From Bugula neritina (lineage: Eukaryota; Bryozoa; Gymnolaemata; Cheilostomatida; Bugulidae), in NCBI GenBank assembly GCA_964035545.1, contig OZ037765.1, forward strand, positions 34,485,504 to 34,549,503: 64,000 bases of DNA, written 5' to 3'. The translations under genes and the position numbers were made by a program. This document shows, piece after piece, positions 12,101 through 24,300 of the stretch (position 1 is the first letter of the stretch; every line of letters begins with the position of its first letter). The notes below the pieces were generated by a model. That model was not told the origin of the DNA, made no database searches, and saw only the letters and a list, made by a program, of their open reading frames with translations.

Positions 12101-15100
12101 ATATATTGATATAATATTTTTATTTTCGTATATGTTTTACCTATGGAGCTACTAGAGTATTCATTAATTTAGTTCATCATGCCTTTTGTCTGTAATTAGC
12201 AACTACTGTAAAGTTCTGTAACTGACTATATTTATATACTGAAGAGGTTGTTTCATATCTTATACCAAGTTAGAGACTTTTAGTCACAAAATTTCCATTT
12301 GTTAAGAATAATATTAATACTTGAGCACAAAACAGCTTTCTATAAACAATTGTTTTACCCTCATGCTATACCCTCACGTGCTATACCCTCACATGCTATA
12401 CTTTCACATGCTATACTCTCAAATGCTCTACCTTCACATGCTATACTCTCACATGCTATACCTTCACATGCTATACTTTCACATGCTATACCTTCACATG
12501 CTATACCCTCACATGCTATACCTTCACATGCTATACTTTCACATGCTATACCTTCACATGCTATACTCTCACATGCTATACCCTCACATGCTATACCCTC
12601 ACATGCTATACTCCCAGTACAGTTAGTGTATACTGAATAATTTCTTTAAATAACTTCATACCTTATAGTCGTCCGTGGCTTCATTTATATTCATAATAAC
12701 GAGTCCAATAAACACGTTGGTAAAGATGAAGTGACCAATGAAAATAAAGAGGACAGTGAATACTCTACTTCCTGTTTTATTTCGAGCATCGAGTTCCTCC
12801 TGCAAGTCAGTCCAACCTTCTACCTGCGAGAGGAAATAGTATTTACCTGCGAGAGGAAGTAGTATCTACCTGCGAGAGGAAGTAGTATCTACCTGGGATA
12901 GGAAGTAGTATTTACCTGCGATAGGAAATAGTATTTACTTGCATGATGTAATATGTACTAGCAGCTAGTTGGTGAGAACTGTTAACTTACTTCAAGACAT
13001 GAGCCGTCATGTCTTATGTAGAATATTTGTCAAGAAACATCAGATAAATCGTAAACAGATTGCTATTAAAGATTTATCAACTTAACTACGGGCAGAGGTC
13101 AATGTTTGAAGATGTAATCATTCCACTTTGATTTGACTCAATAAAATTACTTATGGACCATGAGTCAATTCTGTATACTTTATATAAATACAATGCAAAC
13201 TTTATATAACATAATGTCATTTAGTCATACAGTACTGGAGAGTAACTGCACTGTTCGATAGTTGCCATTTTTACAATATAATCTTGTGAATAAACTTTCT
13301 TCACATCAACTTGACCTTGAATTAGAGCTGATTCCTTACCGTAACAAAAGCAAACAGGGTCAGCATGGCGCTGCCTAAACTACCCCAATTCTCCTGGTCG
13401 CCATTCTCTCCAGTTCCAAATAAGTAGAACCCCAGAATACCAGATATGAATATCAGCAAAGCCATGAGGAACACCATGTTTACAAACGACTTCCTGATAG
13501 TGTCTAACAGGGCTGTCACAAGTACCTGTAACATGTGTCAACTAGCTGTAGCACCTGTAACATGTGTCAACTAGCTGTAACACCTGTAACATGTGTCAAC
13601 TGGCTGTAACACCTGTAACATGTGTCAACTAGCTGTAACACCTGTAACATGTGTCAACTAGCTGTAGCACCTGTAACATGCGTCAACTAGCTGTAACCAA
13701 TTACATTCATAAGTGCTTATATGTGTATTGATTCTGTTCACAAGAAGACAGTCTACCTCAGTGGTTCCCAACCTGGGGGGAATTCCCCCCTAGGGGGGAA
13801 TTTGGACATTTTAGGGGGGGAATTTGAATTTTGAAAAATTTACGCAATTTGTTGACGGTTTTTGAGCTCTTGCAAGTTACATGTATATGCATATCTATAA
13901 ATCTTCATCTTAGTTCATCTATTTAACCAAACCATATTCTGAAACTACTCTACCCTAACTGTTCCCTGTGCTACTTTGAATGAAGGTCAAAAATATGCAA
14001 AAACCAACAGGCCAATTTTTAGCAGCCATGCAAGTCAATCTCTATGAACTGTATACTACATACCTAGTGAATATATTTGCTACACTAAATAATCTGAACC
14101 TAAAAATGCAGGAGTGCAATCATCATATCATTGCTTTTCATAGCAGCAGCACTGTTTTTAAAGTTACACTAAAGTGGTGGCGTCTATATCCAAAACATGG
14201 TGTTTTTCCCCACACTCAATGAACTTTTATAGGAAACCTGTTCCGACTTTAAGTAAAAATGGCTCAGGTATTAATCGCACACTGGTGTTAAACCCCCCAT
14301 CCTGAACGCTTAACCTCCAACTCAAATCTGCAATGCTAATAATGAAAATTTGCCATTAAAAGTTCAGAGATATGCCTAGGAGTTTTTTGAAAAATAATCT
14401 GGAACAGGTGGTGCCCAGTAGAAATGGCACAGGTAATAATGGCACAAATAGAAAAGTAAGTAAAAATGGCACATGTTTTCAATATTGGGATCGGGGCGTG
14501 GAGCTCGAAAGAGAGGTTTGAGGTGAGGATTTTGGGTTTGTACTTGGGGTTCTGGAGTTTAATGAGAGTACGGGTTTGAACTAGGGAGTGGGGGTTTGGG
14601 GTTCAAGGGTTGGAGGCTTGGGGTGGAGGGTTTGGGGTTTTGGATTTTGAAAAATTTAAAATCAGCGTGCCATTTTTACCTACTTTTCCATTTGTACCAT
14701 TATTACCTGTGCCAATTTTACATGCACCAGCTTTACCTAAAATATTTGTGGGTTTCAAAAAGCAAACTCTTCCCACAAATAACCGACAAAGCAGAATTTT
14801 AAGGTGCCATTCAGCACCATCTACTCGTGTGAGGTAGAATTCTCATCAATTCAATGAGAAAAGAAACTGCCTTAACCTGCAGAGTGACTTAAGATGGGCC
14901 TGGTCAAACACAGAGCCAGGTTTAAGCAAGCTGGCACAAAAGCATCAAATGAAGCAATAACATTAATAATTGAACTGCTCTGTGTTTTATAACATGAAAA
15001 TAACGCAATATTACTATTATGATAATTATATTATATGCAAATATAATAGAACAAAATATATTGCATTGTATCATAATATATTCTCATTCTGTAAGTCATA

Positions 15101-16176
15101 AAATCTTTTTGCTCTTCGAAAGGGGGGAAATTAATAGTCAACATTTATGAAAGGGGGAATAGTATGAAAAAGGTTGGGAACCACTGGTCTACCTGAAGGC
15201 CTTTAATGAACGAGACCGTGCGGAGGGTACGGAAGGCTGTAAGAGCCCGAAGAACCCGCAGACCCTGGAGCCGAGGGATATCTACAGAGTTCTGAGCTCT
15301 CAGTATCTTAGCAACCATCGTAATCGTCAACACTGTCAAATCAAATATGTTGAACCAGCTTTTCCAGTAGCCAATAGGCTCGGCGTACAGCTTCATCAGA
15401 AATTCCAGACAATACACAGCTGGAAGATGAAATATCTAGTAGAATGTGCTGAGAAACTTATTGTAATAATTTTTATGTTTAGTTATGTGATTGTCTATTA
15501 ATACATTTCACAATTTCTATTTGCTTGGAGCTTACATACAGTTTTGATATTTGAATTCCTTGTTCAGATTATTGTATATTGAATATTGTATATTAAAGAT
15601 ATTGTGAATTGCATTTAGGAGCAGTACCAGAGAAATTGAGATAGGCCAAGTTCTTTGGTTTTATTACTAAAGTTTGGTTTGGGGTACGAGTTGAAATTCT
15701 CATGAAAACATAACTTCTTAATCTTATGCTACATACTCTAGAACACAGGCTTTTCTCCATTACTGCCCCTGTATACCTCGTGAATTATGATGTTGATTGC
15801 TCCTTGTTAAATTGGCAATTTGCAACACATCATATTATTTAGTGCTTAATAAAAATTTCAAGAAACTTTTTATCTGTTAAAACGGCCTAGCAGCAAAATA
15901 TAACATCACGTGACTAATTTAAGAAGTAACCCCTTTACTATCGCTGGGTGATATTCAGGAGTACAAACCTAGGAAGACCTCGTCAGCTATGAAGATGACA
16001 TACTTGAGTCTCTCCCTGTAGTCATAGCTGGTGTCAAAGGTCATCGACAGCGTATTCAGAAAGATCACAAGCATGATAGTGATGTCAAACTGACGTGACT
16101 CAGTGATGGATTTGATAAACTGATGGAAATGATAGTCAGTTCTCGGCTTTTTCTTCAGATGCACCATGATGGTCAC
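6162..16176 (-). CDS. CATSPER3: CatSper3-like sperm calcium channel subunit, complete, 7 exons
   Basis: Pore-forming subunit of the CatSper voltage-gated Ca2+ channel of the sperm flagellum (role known from the family). Exons on the minus strand: 16176-15969, 15419-15193, 13525-13340, 12823-12662, 8132-8034, 7215-7058, 6291-6162. All introns are GT-AG, the phases agree, and the total is 1,170 nt (about 389 aa; human CatSper3 is 398). Exon 1 holds S1 and the start of S2. Exon 2 holds S2-S4, with S4 arginines in GLRVLRALTAFRTLR. Exon 3 holds S5 and the pore helix (NWGSLGSAMLTLFAF). Exon 4 holds the filter TVEGWTDLQ and S6. Exons 5-7 give a charged, helical C-terminus resembling that of CatSper3 (NFSNFHDMLQDFQKTLRHDD). 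The filter has Glu where mammalian CatSper has Asp. A second Met lies three codons after the chosen start. Intron 4 contains a phospholipase gene and intron 2 a hAT-like element. Confidence 0.92.
7217..7945. repeat. 44-bp minisatellite at the CatSper3 exon 6 acceptor
   Basis: About 17 copies of a roughly 41-48 bp unit containing GAGCTCATTGTATACTAATA and TGCTAGTATATTGTATGAAG, with a variable GA-rich spacer. The array begins within about 5 bp of the 3' splice site of CatSper3 exon 6 (exon edge 7,215) and fills most of that intron. Confidence 0.95.
8133..9180. other. CatSper3 intronic DNA upstream of the nested phospholipase gene
   Basis: Low-complexity TATTA/TATAC-rich DNA (8,140-8,420) followed by unremarkable sequence with a short GTCATTCTGTCATGCT repeat near 8,660-8,695. 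I see no exon. The promoter of the phospholipase gene on the plus strand should lie at the right end, but I cannot point to a specific element. Confidence 0.5.
9181..11962 (+). CDS. Secreted phospholipase A2 with hydrophobic C-terminal tail, 5 exons
   Basis: Calcium-dependent enzyme that hydrolyses the sn-2 acyl bond of phospholipids (known for the family). Exons: 9181-9247, 9582-9711, 10622-10734, 11273-11399, 11671-11962. Phases agree and the total is 729 nt, 242 aa. Exon 1 is a signal peptide (hydrophobic VLLSVLWIA). Exon 2 carries the calcium loop YGCYCGLGNSG, where the usual second Gly of the GG pair is Asn. Exon 3 carries the catalytic site DMCCYHHDYC with the His-Asp pair. Exon 4 has the conserved CRFKVCKCDYDFAQC. 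Exon 5 is not typical of the family: a Pro/Ser-rich linker, then NSANSSS, a hydrophobic stretch (EAVILCLLSVLLNPVVLP) and the stop. That arrangement resembles a GPI-attachment signal or a C-terminal membrane anchor. The gene is nested in a CatSper3 intron on the opposite strand. Most exons are strongly supported; the exon 4/5 junction lies in a repeat and is less certain. Confidence 0.87.
9688..9822. repeat. Duplicated exon-2 splice donor of the phospholipase gene
   Basis: The last coding bases of phospholipase exon 2, its donor (GGATATGTGAGTATTACAAT) and about 40 bp of intron are repeated about 62 bp downstream, with a third, decayed start near 9,820. The copy carries a second intact GTGAGT donor in the intron. 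Confidence 0.88.
11395..11650. repeat. ~28-bp minisatellite carrying the phospholipase exon-4 donor
   Basis: About nine copies of a unit of the form GTCAGTACGTAATCTCAAAC plus CTATATAT. The first copy contains the predicted donor of phospholipase exon 4 (CA|GTATGT), so each later copy presents another donor-like CA|GTACGT. The array fills almost the whole intron, ending about 20 bp before the exon 5 acceptor at 11,671. Confidence 0.9.
12355..12618. repeat. 15-bp minisatellite in CatSper3 intron
   Basis: About 17 copies of ACATGCTATACCCTC and variants (CTTC, TTTC, CTCTC). It lies about 40 bp beyond the donor of CatSper3 exon 4. The open frames across it come from the 15-bp period and are not genes. 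Confidence 0.95.
12815..12930. repeat. Tandem copies of the CatSper3 exon-4 acceptor
   Basis: Five copies of a ~23-bp unit TACCTGCGAGAGGAAGTAGT. Read on the minus strand this is a pyrimidine tract plus CTCGCAG|GTA, the exact 3' splice site of CatSper3 exon 4 (exon edge 12,823), including the first exonic bases. Confidence 0.88.
13518..13697. repeat. 29-bp repeat copying the CatSper3 exon-3 acceptor
   Basis: About six copies of a 29-bp unit containing ACACCTGTAACATGTGTCAA and CTAGCTGTA. On the minus strand each reads ...ACATGTTACAG|GT, matching the true acceptor of CatSper3 exon 3 (exon edge 13,525) in the first copy. Confidence 0.9.
13759..15186. mobile_element. hAT-like non-autonomous DNA transposon with 8-bp target duplication
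   Basis: Terminal inverted repeats CAGTGGTTCCCAACCT (left) and AGGTTGGGAACCACTG (right) bound 1,428 bp. Both flanks carry the same 8 bp, GTCTACCT (13,751-13,758 and 15,187-15,194). Eight-bp duplications and CAG..CTG ends are hallmarks of hAT elements. There is no transposase frame inside. The interior has G-rich ends and repeated GGCAC-type stretches near 14,250-14,480. The right target duplication includes the splice donor of CatSper3 exon 2. Confidence 0.9.
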
Positions 16177-16429
16177 TCAGATATTACTCAGAATTTTATC
16201 AACCAGGTTGCTTGCTATTTAAATTCTAACATTCTAACTGTTGAAAAACATCCATAAAGAAAATGTTTGAAATAAGATGACTTTGAGTTTAACATGCCAG
16301 CAGACGTTACGTCTTGACTGATGCAATATAGTGCAAAAGAGAGCACAACTCTAGATGTTTACAGCAGTGAAGCTTGCATATAATAAACAAATAATATTAT
16401 TATTCTTATAATAATCGTGGTGATTATGC

Positions 16430-16735
16430 TATCATATACATATATTACTATCATATAGATATATTACTATCATATACAAATATTACTATCATATACAGAT
16501 ATTACTATCATATACAAACATTGCTATCATATACAGATATTACTATCATATACAAATATTACTATCATATACATATATTACTATCATATACAAATAATAC
16601 TATCATATACAAATATTACTATCATATACAAATATTGCTATCATATACGTATATTACTATCATATACAAATATTTCTATCATATACATATATTACTATTA
16701 TATACAAATATTTCTATCATATACATATCATTATA
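16430..16735. repeat. 19-bp minisatellite upstream of CatSper3
   Basis: About 16 copies of a unit ATCATATACAAATATTACT with A/T variants. It lies about 250 bp upstream of the CatSper3 start codon, so it could be in its 5' UTR, first intron or promoter. Confidence 0.93.
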
Positions 16736-16924
16736 ATTTCATGAAACAGAAAAGGGCGGTCTGTATGATTAGCAACTTGGATTTTATGAAATGGCTTTAA
16801 AGCAAGCTTCTTGTAATGAACTTTATTGCAAAAGTTTTAGCCAGATAGGATACTTGAAAAACCCATCGTAATTTCTCTTTATTTTGACTACTTGAACTTA
16901 CATTTCAGTTTGTACCACATGTCA

Positions 16925-17382
16925 ATATGAGTAGGTGTCGACATGAGTATGGTGTCGACATGAGTATGGTGTCAACATGAGTAGGTGTCAACATGAGTAG
17001 GTGTCAACATGAGTAGGTGTCAACATGAGTAGGTGTCAACACGAGTAGGTGTCAACACGGGTAGGTGTCAACCTGAGTAATTGTCAATATAAGTGTCAAC
17101 ATGAGTAGGTGTCAACATGAGTAGGTGTCAACATGAGTAGGTGTCGACATGGGTAGGTGTCAACATGAGTAGGTGTCAACCTGAGTAGGTGTCCACATGA
17201 GTAGGTGTCCACATGAGTAGGTGTCAACATGAGTAGGTGTCAACACGAGTAGGTGTCAACATGAGTAGGTGTCAACATGAGTAGGTGTCAACATGAGTAG
17301 GTGTCAACACGAGTAGGTGTCAACACGGGTAGGTGTCAACCTGAGTAGGTGTCAATATAAGTGTCAACATGAGTAGGTGTTA
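16925..17382. repeat. 16-bp minisatellite
   Basis: About 28 copies of AACATGAGTAGGTGTC with C/G variants, including an internal block duplication: the CACGGGTAGGTGTCAACCTG variant followed by ATATAAGTGTC occurs twice, near 17,055 and 17,325. It lies between CatSper3 and the caspase gene. Confidence 0.93.
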
Positions 17383-17634
17383 TAATAGTGACAGATAGTT
17401 GTATTAATAGCATTATAGGTGCATGCATCAACATCATATTCTAACCACTTGCTCCATAGTGTCATATATAATGACTATAAATTACAACATATATATATTA
17501 CAGTTATATAACATATTATAACTATCTAAAAGGTGTTTGTAATATGAGAACACTGTTCTAAATCAATGTGTTGTCAACTGGTTATAAAGTGACACATACT
17601 AAGGAACGCTGTAATAAACCAAGTAACAGTGTAA

Positions 17635-18008
17635 AGGCCTGGCCTCACGATCGTGAGAATCAAACGAAATCGTCTATTTGGCACAAAAAAACATTCGTAC
17701 TAGAAAATTTGAGGGAATTCAAACGAAATCATCTCCGTTGGGAGTACACAACTACGACGATGGACAGGAAATCACAATCGATGATAAGTACTATTTGATT
17801 GGTCAATATAATTTTAGCAACAGTAATTATTTCATTTCTACCACGTTTCTTCATTTGACAATTTTCCCCTGTTTGTATCTCGTGCAAGACTCATTCACTG
17901 ACTATTATGTGTTTTGTTCGACGAGTGTGTGGCTGGTCATAACGAGAGGATAACTCACGAAAATCTCACACGATTCCGTTTGATTCTCACGAGCGTGAGG
18001 CCAGGCCT
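17635..18008. mobile_element. PIF/Harbinger-like MITE with TAA target duplication
   Basis: A 374-bp element whose ends are about 32-bp inverted repeats with one mismatch seen. The left end starts AGGCCTGGCCTCACGATCGT; the right end finishes CTCACGAGCGTGAGGCCAGGCCT read in two parts. TAA flanks both sides (17,632-17,634 and 18,009-18,011), the 3-bp target duplication typical of PIF/Harbinger elements. The open frames inside it are not host genes. Confidence 0.85.
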
Positions 18009-18332
18009 TAATAGTCTATAGCCTGGTGTTCTTGGTTCAGCTAGTTATGATAAAACTTAGTCTATTGTAAGAGTAACATGAGAGCTACTAGTACACCACT
18101 CAGACTATAATATATAAACTAGCAAACAGAAGTAAAACAGAATAATAGTATAAAACTGTATAACTGTGTATCATATAACATTGTTGTGTATAAACTACTC
18201 CGTAGTGTTACATGACACATCTAAACTAGAAGAACTGCATACAATATATTTGTATACAGACATAACTATGGAGCTAAGATAAACAGAACATATGAATATA
18301 TATCTAAATTGTCATTTTCTCCATAGTCTACT

Positions 18333-21300
18333 CTAAGAGTCATCTTCTCTTTTGTGGCCATTAAACCTAGGAAACAGGTAAAGTTTTCTCATATGAGTGA
18401 GAGTATCCCAGACTACAACCAGCTGTCCTCCACTCTCTAGATTTTTATCTAAGCAAACTTTTCTCACTTTAGTCTGTACCTGAAGAACAGTTAGTAAGTT
18501 CTCTTAGCTTCTGCATTAACCAATCGGAGAAAATATCACTATTCAGGCAGTTCCCATCTTCATACTCAAGATTTCAAGGAATTTAGTGAAAAGCCAATCA
18601 ATTTAGTATAGTAATGTTAGACTCACCTGTTTGAATATAGTGTAGAGGTCATGGTGACAGGCATGTTTATGCATGGAGGATACAAGAGCTCTAATCATTA
18701 GAGATCCATACACAGGGTGAACCTTTGCTATGAATGCTACAAGAAAACACACAGTATATTACACACAGTATATTACACACAGTATATTACACACAGTATA
18801 TTACACACAGTATAATACTGTATATTACACACAGTATAATACTGTATATTACACACTGTATATTTCACACAGTATATTACACACAGTATATTACTGTATA
18901 CTACACACAGTATATTACACACAGTATATTACACACAGTATATTACACACAGTATAATACTGTATATTACACACAGTATAATACTGTATATTACACACTG
19001 TATATTTCACACAGTATATTACACACAGTATATTACACACAGTATATTACACACAGTATATTACACACAGTATATTACACACAGTATATTACACACAGTA
19101 AATTACACATGTATATTACACACAGTATATTACACACAGTATAATACTGTATATTACACACAGTATATTACACACAGTATATTACACACAGTATAATACT
19201 GTATATTACACACAGTATAATACTGTATATTACACACAGTATATTACACACAGTATATTACACACAGTATATTACACACAGTATATTACACACAGTATAT
19301 TACACACAGTTTATTACACACAGTATATTACACACAGTATATTACACACAGTATATTATACACAGTATATTACACACAGTATATTACACACAGTATATTA
19401 CACACAGTATATTACACACAGTATATTACACACAGTATAATACACACAGTATATTACACACTGTATATTACACACAGTATAATACCAAGTATTACATGTG
19501 TGTTACTTACACTCCATGCTAGATTTCACTACTAGCAGGTCATCATAGTTCAGGTTATTCATAGCCTCAGCTTCTTTGTCTCCAGGAACTTTAGCAAGTG
19601 GAGGTGAGATACTCTCCCCCTCCTTTTGTGATTCTCCGATATCAAATCTGTCTATACCTCTTTGGCCATAATCACTTCTCTCTGTAATACAGATCTCATA
19701 ATATTATATTTATTTAATATGATGAGTACAAATAATTTCAAATATGTAAAAATATAGATAACTCTGAAATTGGTTATATGTAGACACACTTAATCATTTA
19801 CTAACAGTCAAGAGAACACAACTCTGAAGTAACCACAAATGTATCGACTGATTACCTCCACTACAGACTTCCAGTATAACAACCTTTGGTTTGCCAGCCA
19901 TTCCTGGGAAGTTTAAAGGGGTCAGAAGGTCATACACATCTGTTAGTTTGACTCGTTTCAGGTCTGTACCCAAGATGTGGTTGTTCAGCCCTCCATGAGT
20001 CATGATAACCAACACATGACATCCCAGATCTTCGTGTTCCTCTTTTGTCACCTCAGATTTTACAGCAGACAGCATTTCCTACAAATATTGTAGAACACAT
20101 GGCAAAAGTTTTATCAAAATTTGGAAAAATTGCTACAACTAATAAAAATACTTTTAGGAATTTAACTCCTTTTAGATAACTTTTAAACAGTAAACCAAAA
20201 TGAAATATTGTATTTAATATTCCTAATAAAACATACCTCAGCCTTCAAGTCTGTGTGTGGCACAACATCAAACTTGAGAGATTTCAACATGGCAGACATA
20301 TTCTCAACATCAACATCTGAACCTTTCCTACACAAATCTGGTCTCTTATCAAAGTTCATGTTGTTTATTATCAGAGCTCTTCCTCTTTTTCTAGTCATAG
20401 TAAACACCTGGATGTAACAGAGAAATATTTGTTACTGCTGAACTAAACAACTGGCAAGAATGTTAAATACTCGTATTAGCGTTTAATATATGAGCACCTT
20501 GTCAGTGTTTGAGAACAGCTGTCTTATCCGTGGGTTACTGGTGGGATTCAGTCTGAGTCTTATAAACTTCATGTCTTCAACTTCCTTTCCATCAGGGTAC
20601 AGATTTTCCTCATCATCAGAGAGATCACTGAGATTGTCATTGGCTGTTATTGTGGTGGTCAAGAGATCTGATTGGCTACTGTCGACGACTATAAAGTATA
20701 AACAGACTACAATAATTAGCTACACAGGGAATAAGTAAGAAATACAATATTATGATAGCTAGCAGTTTGGTATTCAGATGCAATGCAGGAACTTCTTGTG
20801 ATGAGATCTTTCAATAAAGTGAAACTTTTAAAGAACACAAGCTTGTAAAGACTGGTCACTTTGTATTCACCAGAATTAGCTGATCTTTCTTGAGCTCTTC
20901 GAACATCCAGTTCATTCACAAATTTCTCCAACTTATCAGCTTCTCGTTCAGACAGTGGTTCACCTGAAACAATGAATTGCTTGTAAATACAGTCGGGTGT
21001 CGTGAAATCACATTATTATCCTAGTTATATTGATAAATAACTCCTTTCCGAATAAATGCACACATGTGGTAAATTGCAGTAAAATATAATTTTACAGGCA
21101 CTGCACCATAATGCAAACAAACATACATGGGTAGAGCAGAGCACTTGGGATCTCCTCGTCACCACACAGAGTTGTTGAAGATCCGCTACACAGTCTGGTA
21201 CTTGGTGGGGAATGTTTCAAAGAACGAAGACACCATTGAGGTCTTTGCACTTTCTTAGGGCAAGGAAGTCCTAGCAGAAGACAGTGAGCACAGTAGCATG

Positions 21301-24300
21301 TAGTGACAGCTCTACTTGCTGTCCAAGTTTCTAGAGCATGTTTAAGGATATTGTTGTTGTTGGTGATGAGTCTCTCCCACATTCTGCTGATGTTGGCAGC
21401 ATTAGATGATACGTAGAGTGACATTTTTCTAGATTTATGGTCGTGTACCAGCTGTGTGTAGATTCCATCTTGATAGACATTGGTGCCATTTCTTCTCACT
21501 TTTATCCTGGGAGAATCACCGGGAAACAACTCCAACAAGCCAACTGTCATTTGGTGGTAGACATAGTGTGGCAGGGCTAGACCATTGAATTGTGTCTCAA
21601 CATGAAGCAGCATGTCTTTGGGTGAGGAGTAGGGAGTGCTGTAGTAATTTTTAGCAAACTGAGGTACAATGAACCATGGGTCTTCAGACTTGCTATGTAT
21701 TGGACCATGCAGCAAACGGAACGCCTGGAGCAAGCAGATAGCAACTTCAACATTCTCAGAACTGTGAAATATTGTTTCATTTTGAATCAAATAAGCAAGA
21801 AGAGATTGCATCATCAAACCAGTGTTTGTGAAATGATTAACAGATTCCTCAAAGTCCTGCTTCTCAACAGGCATCCCATCCTTTGAATAGCACGGCTGGA
21901 ACTTGTCAACTCTACCCTGCCATATGTTAGGATCATGATGATACAAGACACAGAGAAGTTTGGTAACTTCTGAAATCTTGTGGAATATGTATGGCCTGAG
22001 AAAGCTGATATCTTTATACCACAAAACTTTGCCGCAGTCATGCATGTATGTGAGGATTATGTCCAGCTGACTTGACTCAATGGTTTGAAGTTCGGTTTGT
22101 AAGTATTTCAGTATCTCATCAAAGGTGCTGTACACAGAGGGAATAGGCAGCACTTTTTTATTTACATTCTCCCAGACCAAAGGTAAAGGTTTCACAAAAT
22201 GTTGACTGCTTTGAAGAAGAGACTGTTTGATCAGGTCAAACACTTCATACATATCATCTTTCCCCACCTCATAAATGTCCTCACCAAGAAAAACTCCTTC
22301 AGTTGATTTACTGAAATGTTTGATTTGAGCAAATTCTCCACCCAATGCTTTCTCTTCGCTTATCATCTTCTCACACAGTTGATTTGAAGTTTCTAGAAAG
22401 TTCTTTCGAAGCTTCTGAAACTCTGCATTTTGAAACTTGTCTATATGTGTAAAGATAAGTTTTGGAGCACCCAGAGTTGGGTTAGCCAGATAGAGGTGAG
22501 ACATGTAATCAAAGGCTAATCTTCTAACAGCTTCTCTGTGTGTTGATTCACTTGAAATCTCCTCATACTGTTCCATGTTGACTACTATGACTGGAATACA
22601 GTTCTGTCTCAGAGTCAGTTGATAGGTGATATGGTAGACCTCCTGGCCTCCCATATCAATGACACGGAGAACTGTACCATCCACCTCCACCTCTTCAACA
22701 TTAAACACCTTTGTTGTCTCATCTCTCACAGCATCTGGCCCTCTGTTGGTCAGAACTCTCTTTCTGTCAACATTCTGTAATGTTCTGATTAGACTGGTCT
22801 TCCCAGCCATAGTATTACCCAGCACAGCTATAGTAGCAAATGGTAAGTTTCTACCAGCACCTTTAGCCAAGTCTGTGTAGTATTGTCTCACAGCATCTAC
22901 TCCTCTCTTACATACTTCTGGTGGAGGAGAGGTGAGAGCATTACAATATTTAACATGCAGTGTACGAAGTTGAGCTAGCTGTAGTATCTCAGGATCTAAG
23001 GATGTCAGGGAGTAGTTGGAGGATATATCCAGTTCCTGCAGATTACTCAGTGTGTACACAGGAGATGGTAAACTGGTGAAGTTATTCCATGATATATCCA
23101 GTTTCTCTAACTTCTGCAAACTCTGTATGCTGAGAGAAATACAAATACTGTTTTGTACAAAAATAAATAATATAATTCCATATTATACTCTATAATATAT
23201 ATTATTATAATAAATATTTAGGATACTGCAATTATATTTATAGCATTTTGTATAGATTTTATAGCTGTTAAGAGTTAACTCCCTGATGTTTGATACAAAT
23301 TGGAGCAAGTAAATGATGCAATGCATCACCCAGTAACTGTGGATTGACTAACATTATAATATACCTCAGTATAACATTATAATATATCTCAGTATAGCAT
23401 TATAATATATCTCAGTATAACATTATAATATATCTCAGTATAGTATTATAATATATCTCAGTATAACATTATATTATATCTCAGTATAATATTATATTAT
23501 ATCTCAATATAATATTATAATATATCTCAGTATAACATTATAATATATCTCAGTATAACATTATATTATATCTCAGTATAATATTATAATATATCTCAGT
23601 ATAACATTATATTATATCTCAGTATAATATTATAATACATCTCAGTATAACATTATAATATATCTCAGTATAACATTATAATATATCTCAGTATAATATT
23701 ATAATATATCTCAGTATAATATTATATTATATCTCAGTATAACATTATAATATATCTCCGTATAACATTATATTATATCTCAGTATAATATTATAATATA
23801 TCTCAGTATAATATTATAATATATCTCAGTATAACATTATAATATATCTTAGTATAACATTATAATATATCTCATAATAGACATAATTATAATATTATAA
23901 GTCACTCTGATTAGGCTAAAATATTACGTCATAAGTTTCTACACAATTATATTGACTTTATGTTTATATATTATATTTATTACAGTATCATTCTACACTA
24001 TAATATAATACACACCTGTTTGGTAGAGTTGACAGTTTACAGTTCTCCATGTACAACTCTCTCAATGATAGTAAGGATGTGAATATATTGTCAGGTAGAC
24101 CTTCAGATAGGTTATTCGCTGATATATCCAATACCTCAAGATTCTTCAGTGAAGATATGCTGTAACATAACATACAAGTAGAAAATCATGAAAGGTAATT
24201 GAACTATATACTGTACATTCTACTCAACAATATCATAAGAGGTCACTTATGAGCATTTCATAATATTATAGCAACTTTATATCCCAACATTTATCAGATT

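Noticed and set aside
12299..12640. Two overlapping repeat-peptide frames
   Set aside because: Product of the 15-bp minisatellite; both frames are open simply because 15 is divisible by 3.
17568..17953. Two overlapping open frames
   Set aside because: They lie inside the inverted-repeat MITE at 17,635-18,008 and resemble no protein family.
18730..19144. Repeat-peptide frames of HTVYYTQYI type
   Set aside because: The region is an intron of the caspase fusion gene filled with a 14-bp array.
19511..20407. A metacaspase rather than a caspase
   Set aside because: The THG/SHG and (E/H)xCSG motifs, the R.GSDVD block and the p10 GS.MI/GTWFI and RKL(Y/F).FP segments fit the metazoan caspase order. 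The metacaspase DxCHSG signature is absent.
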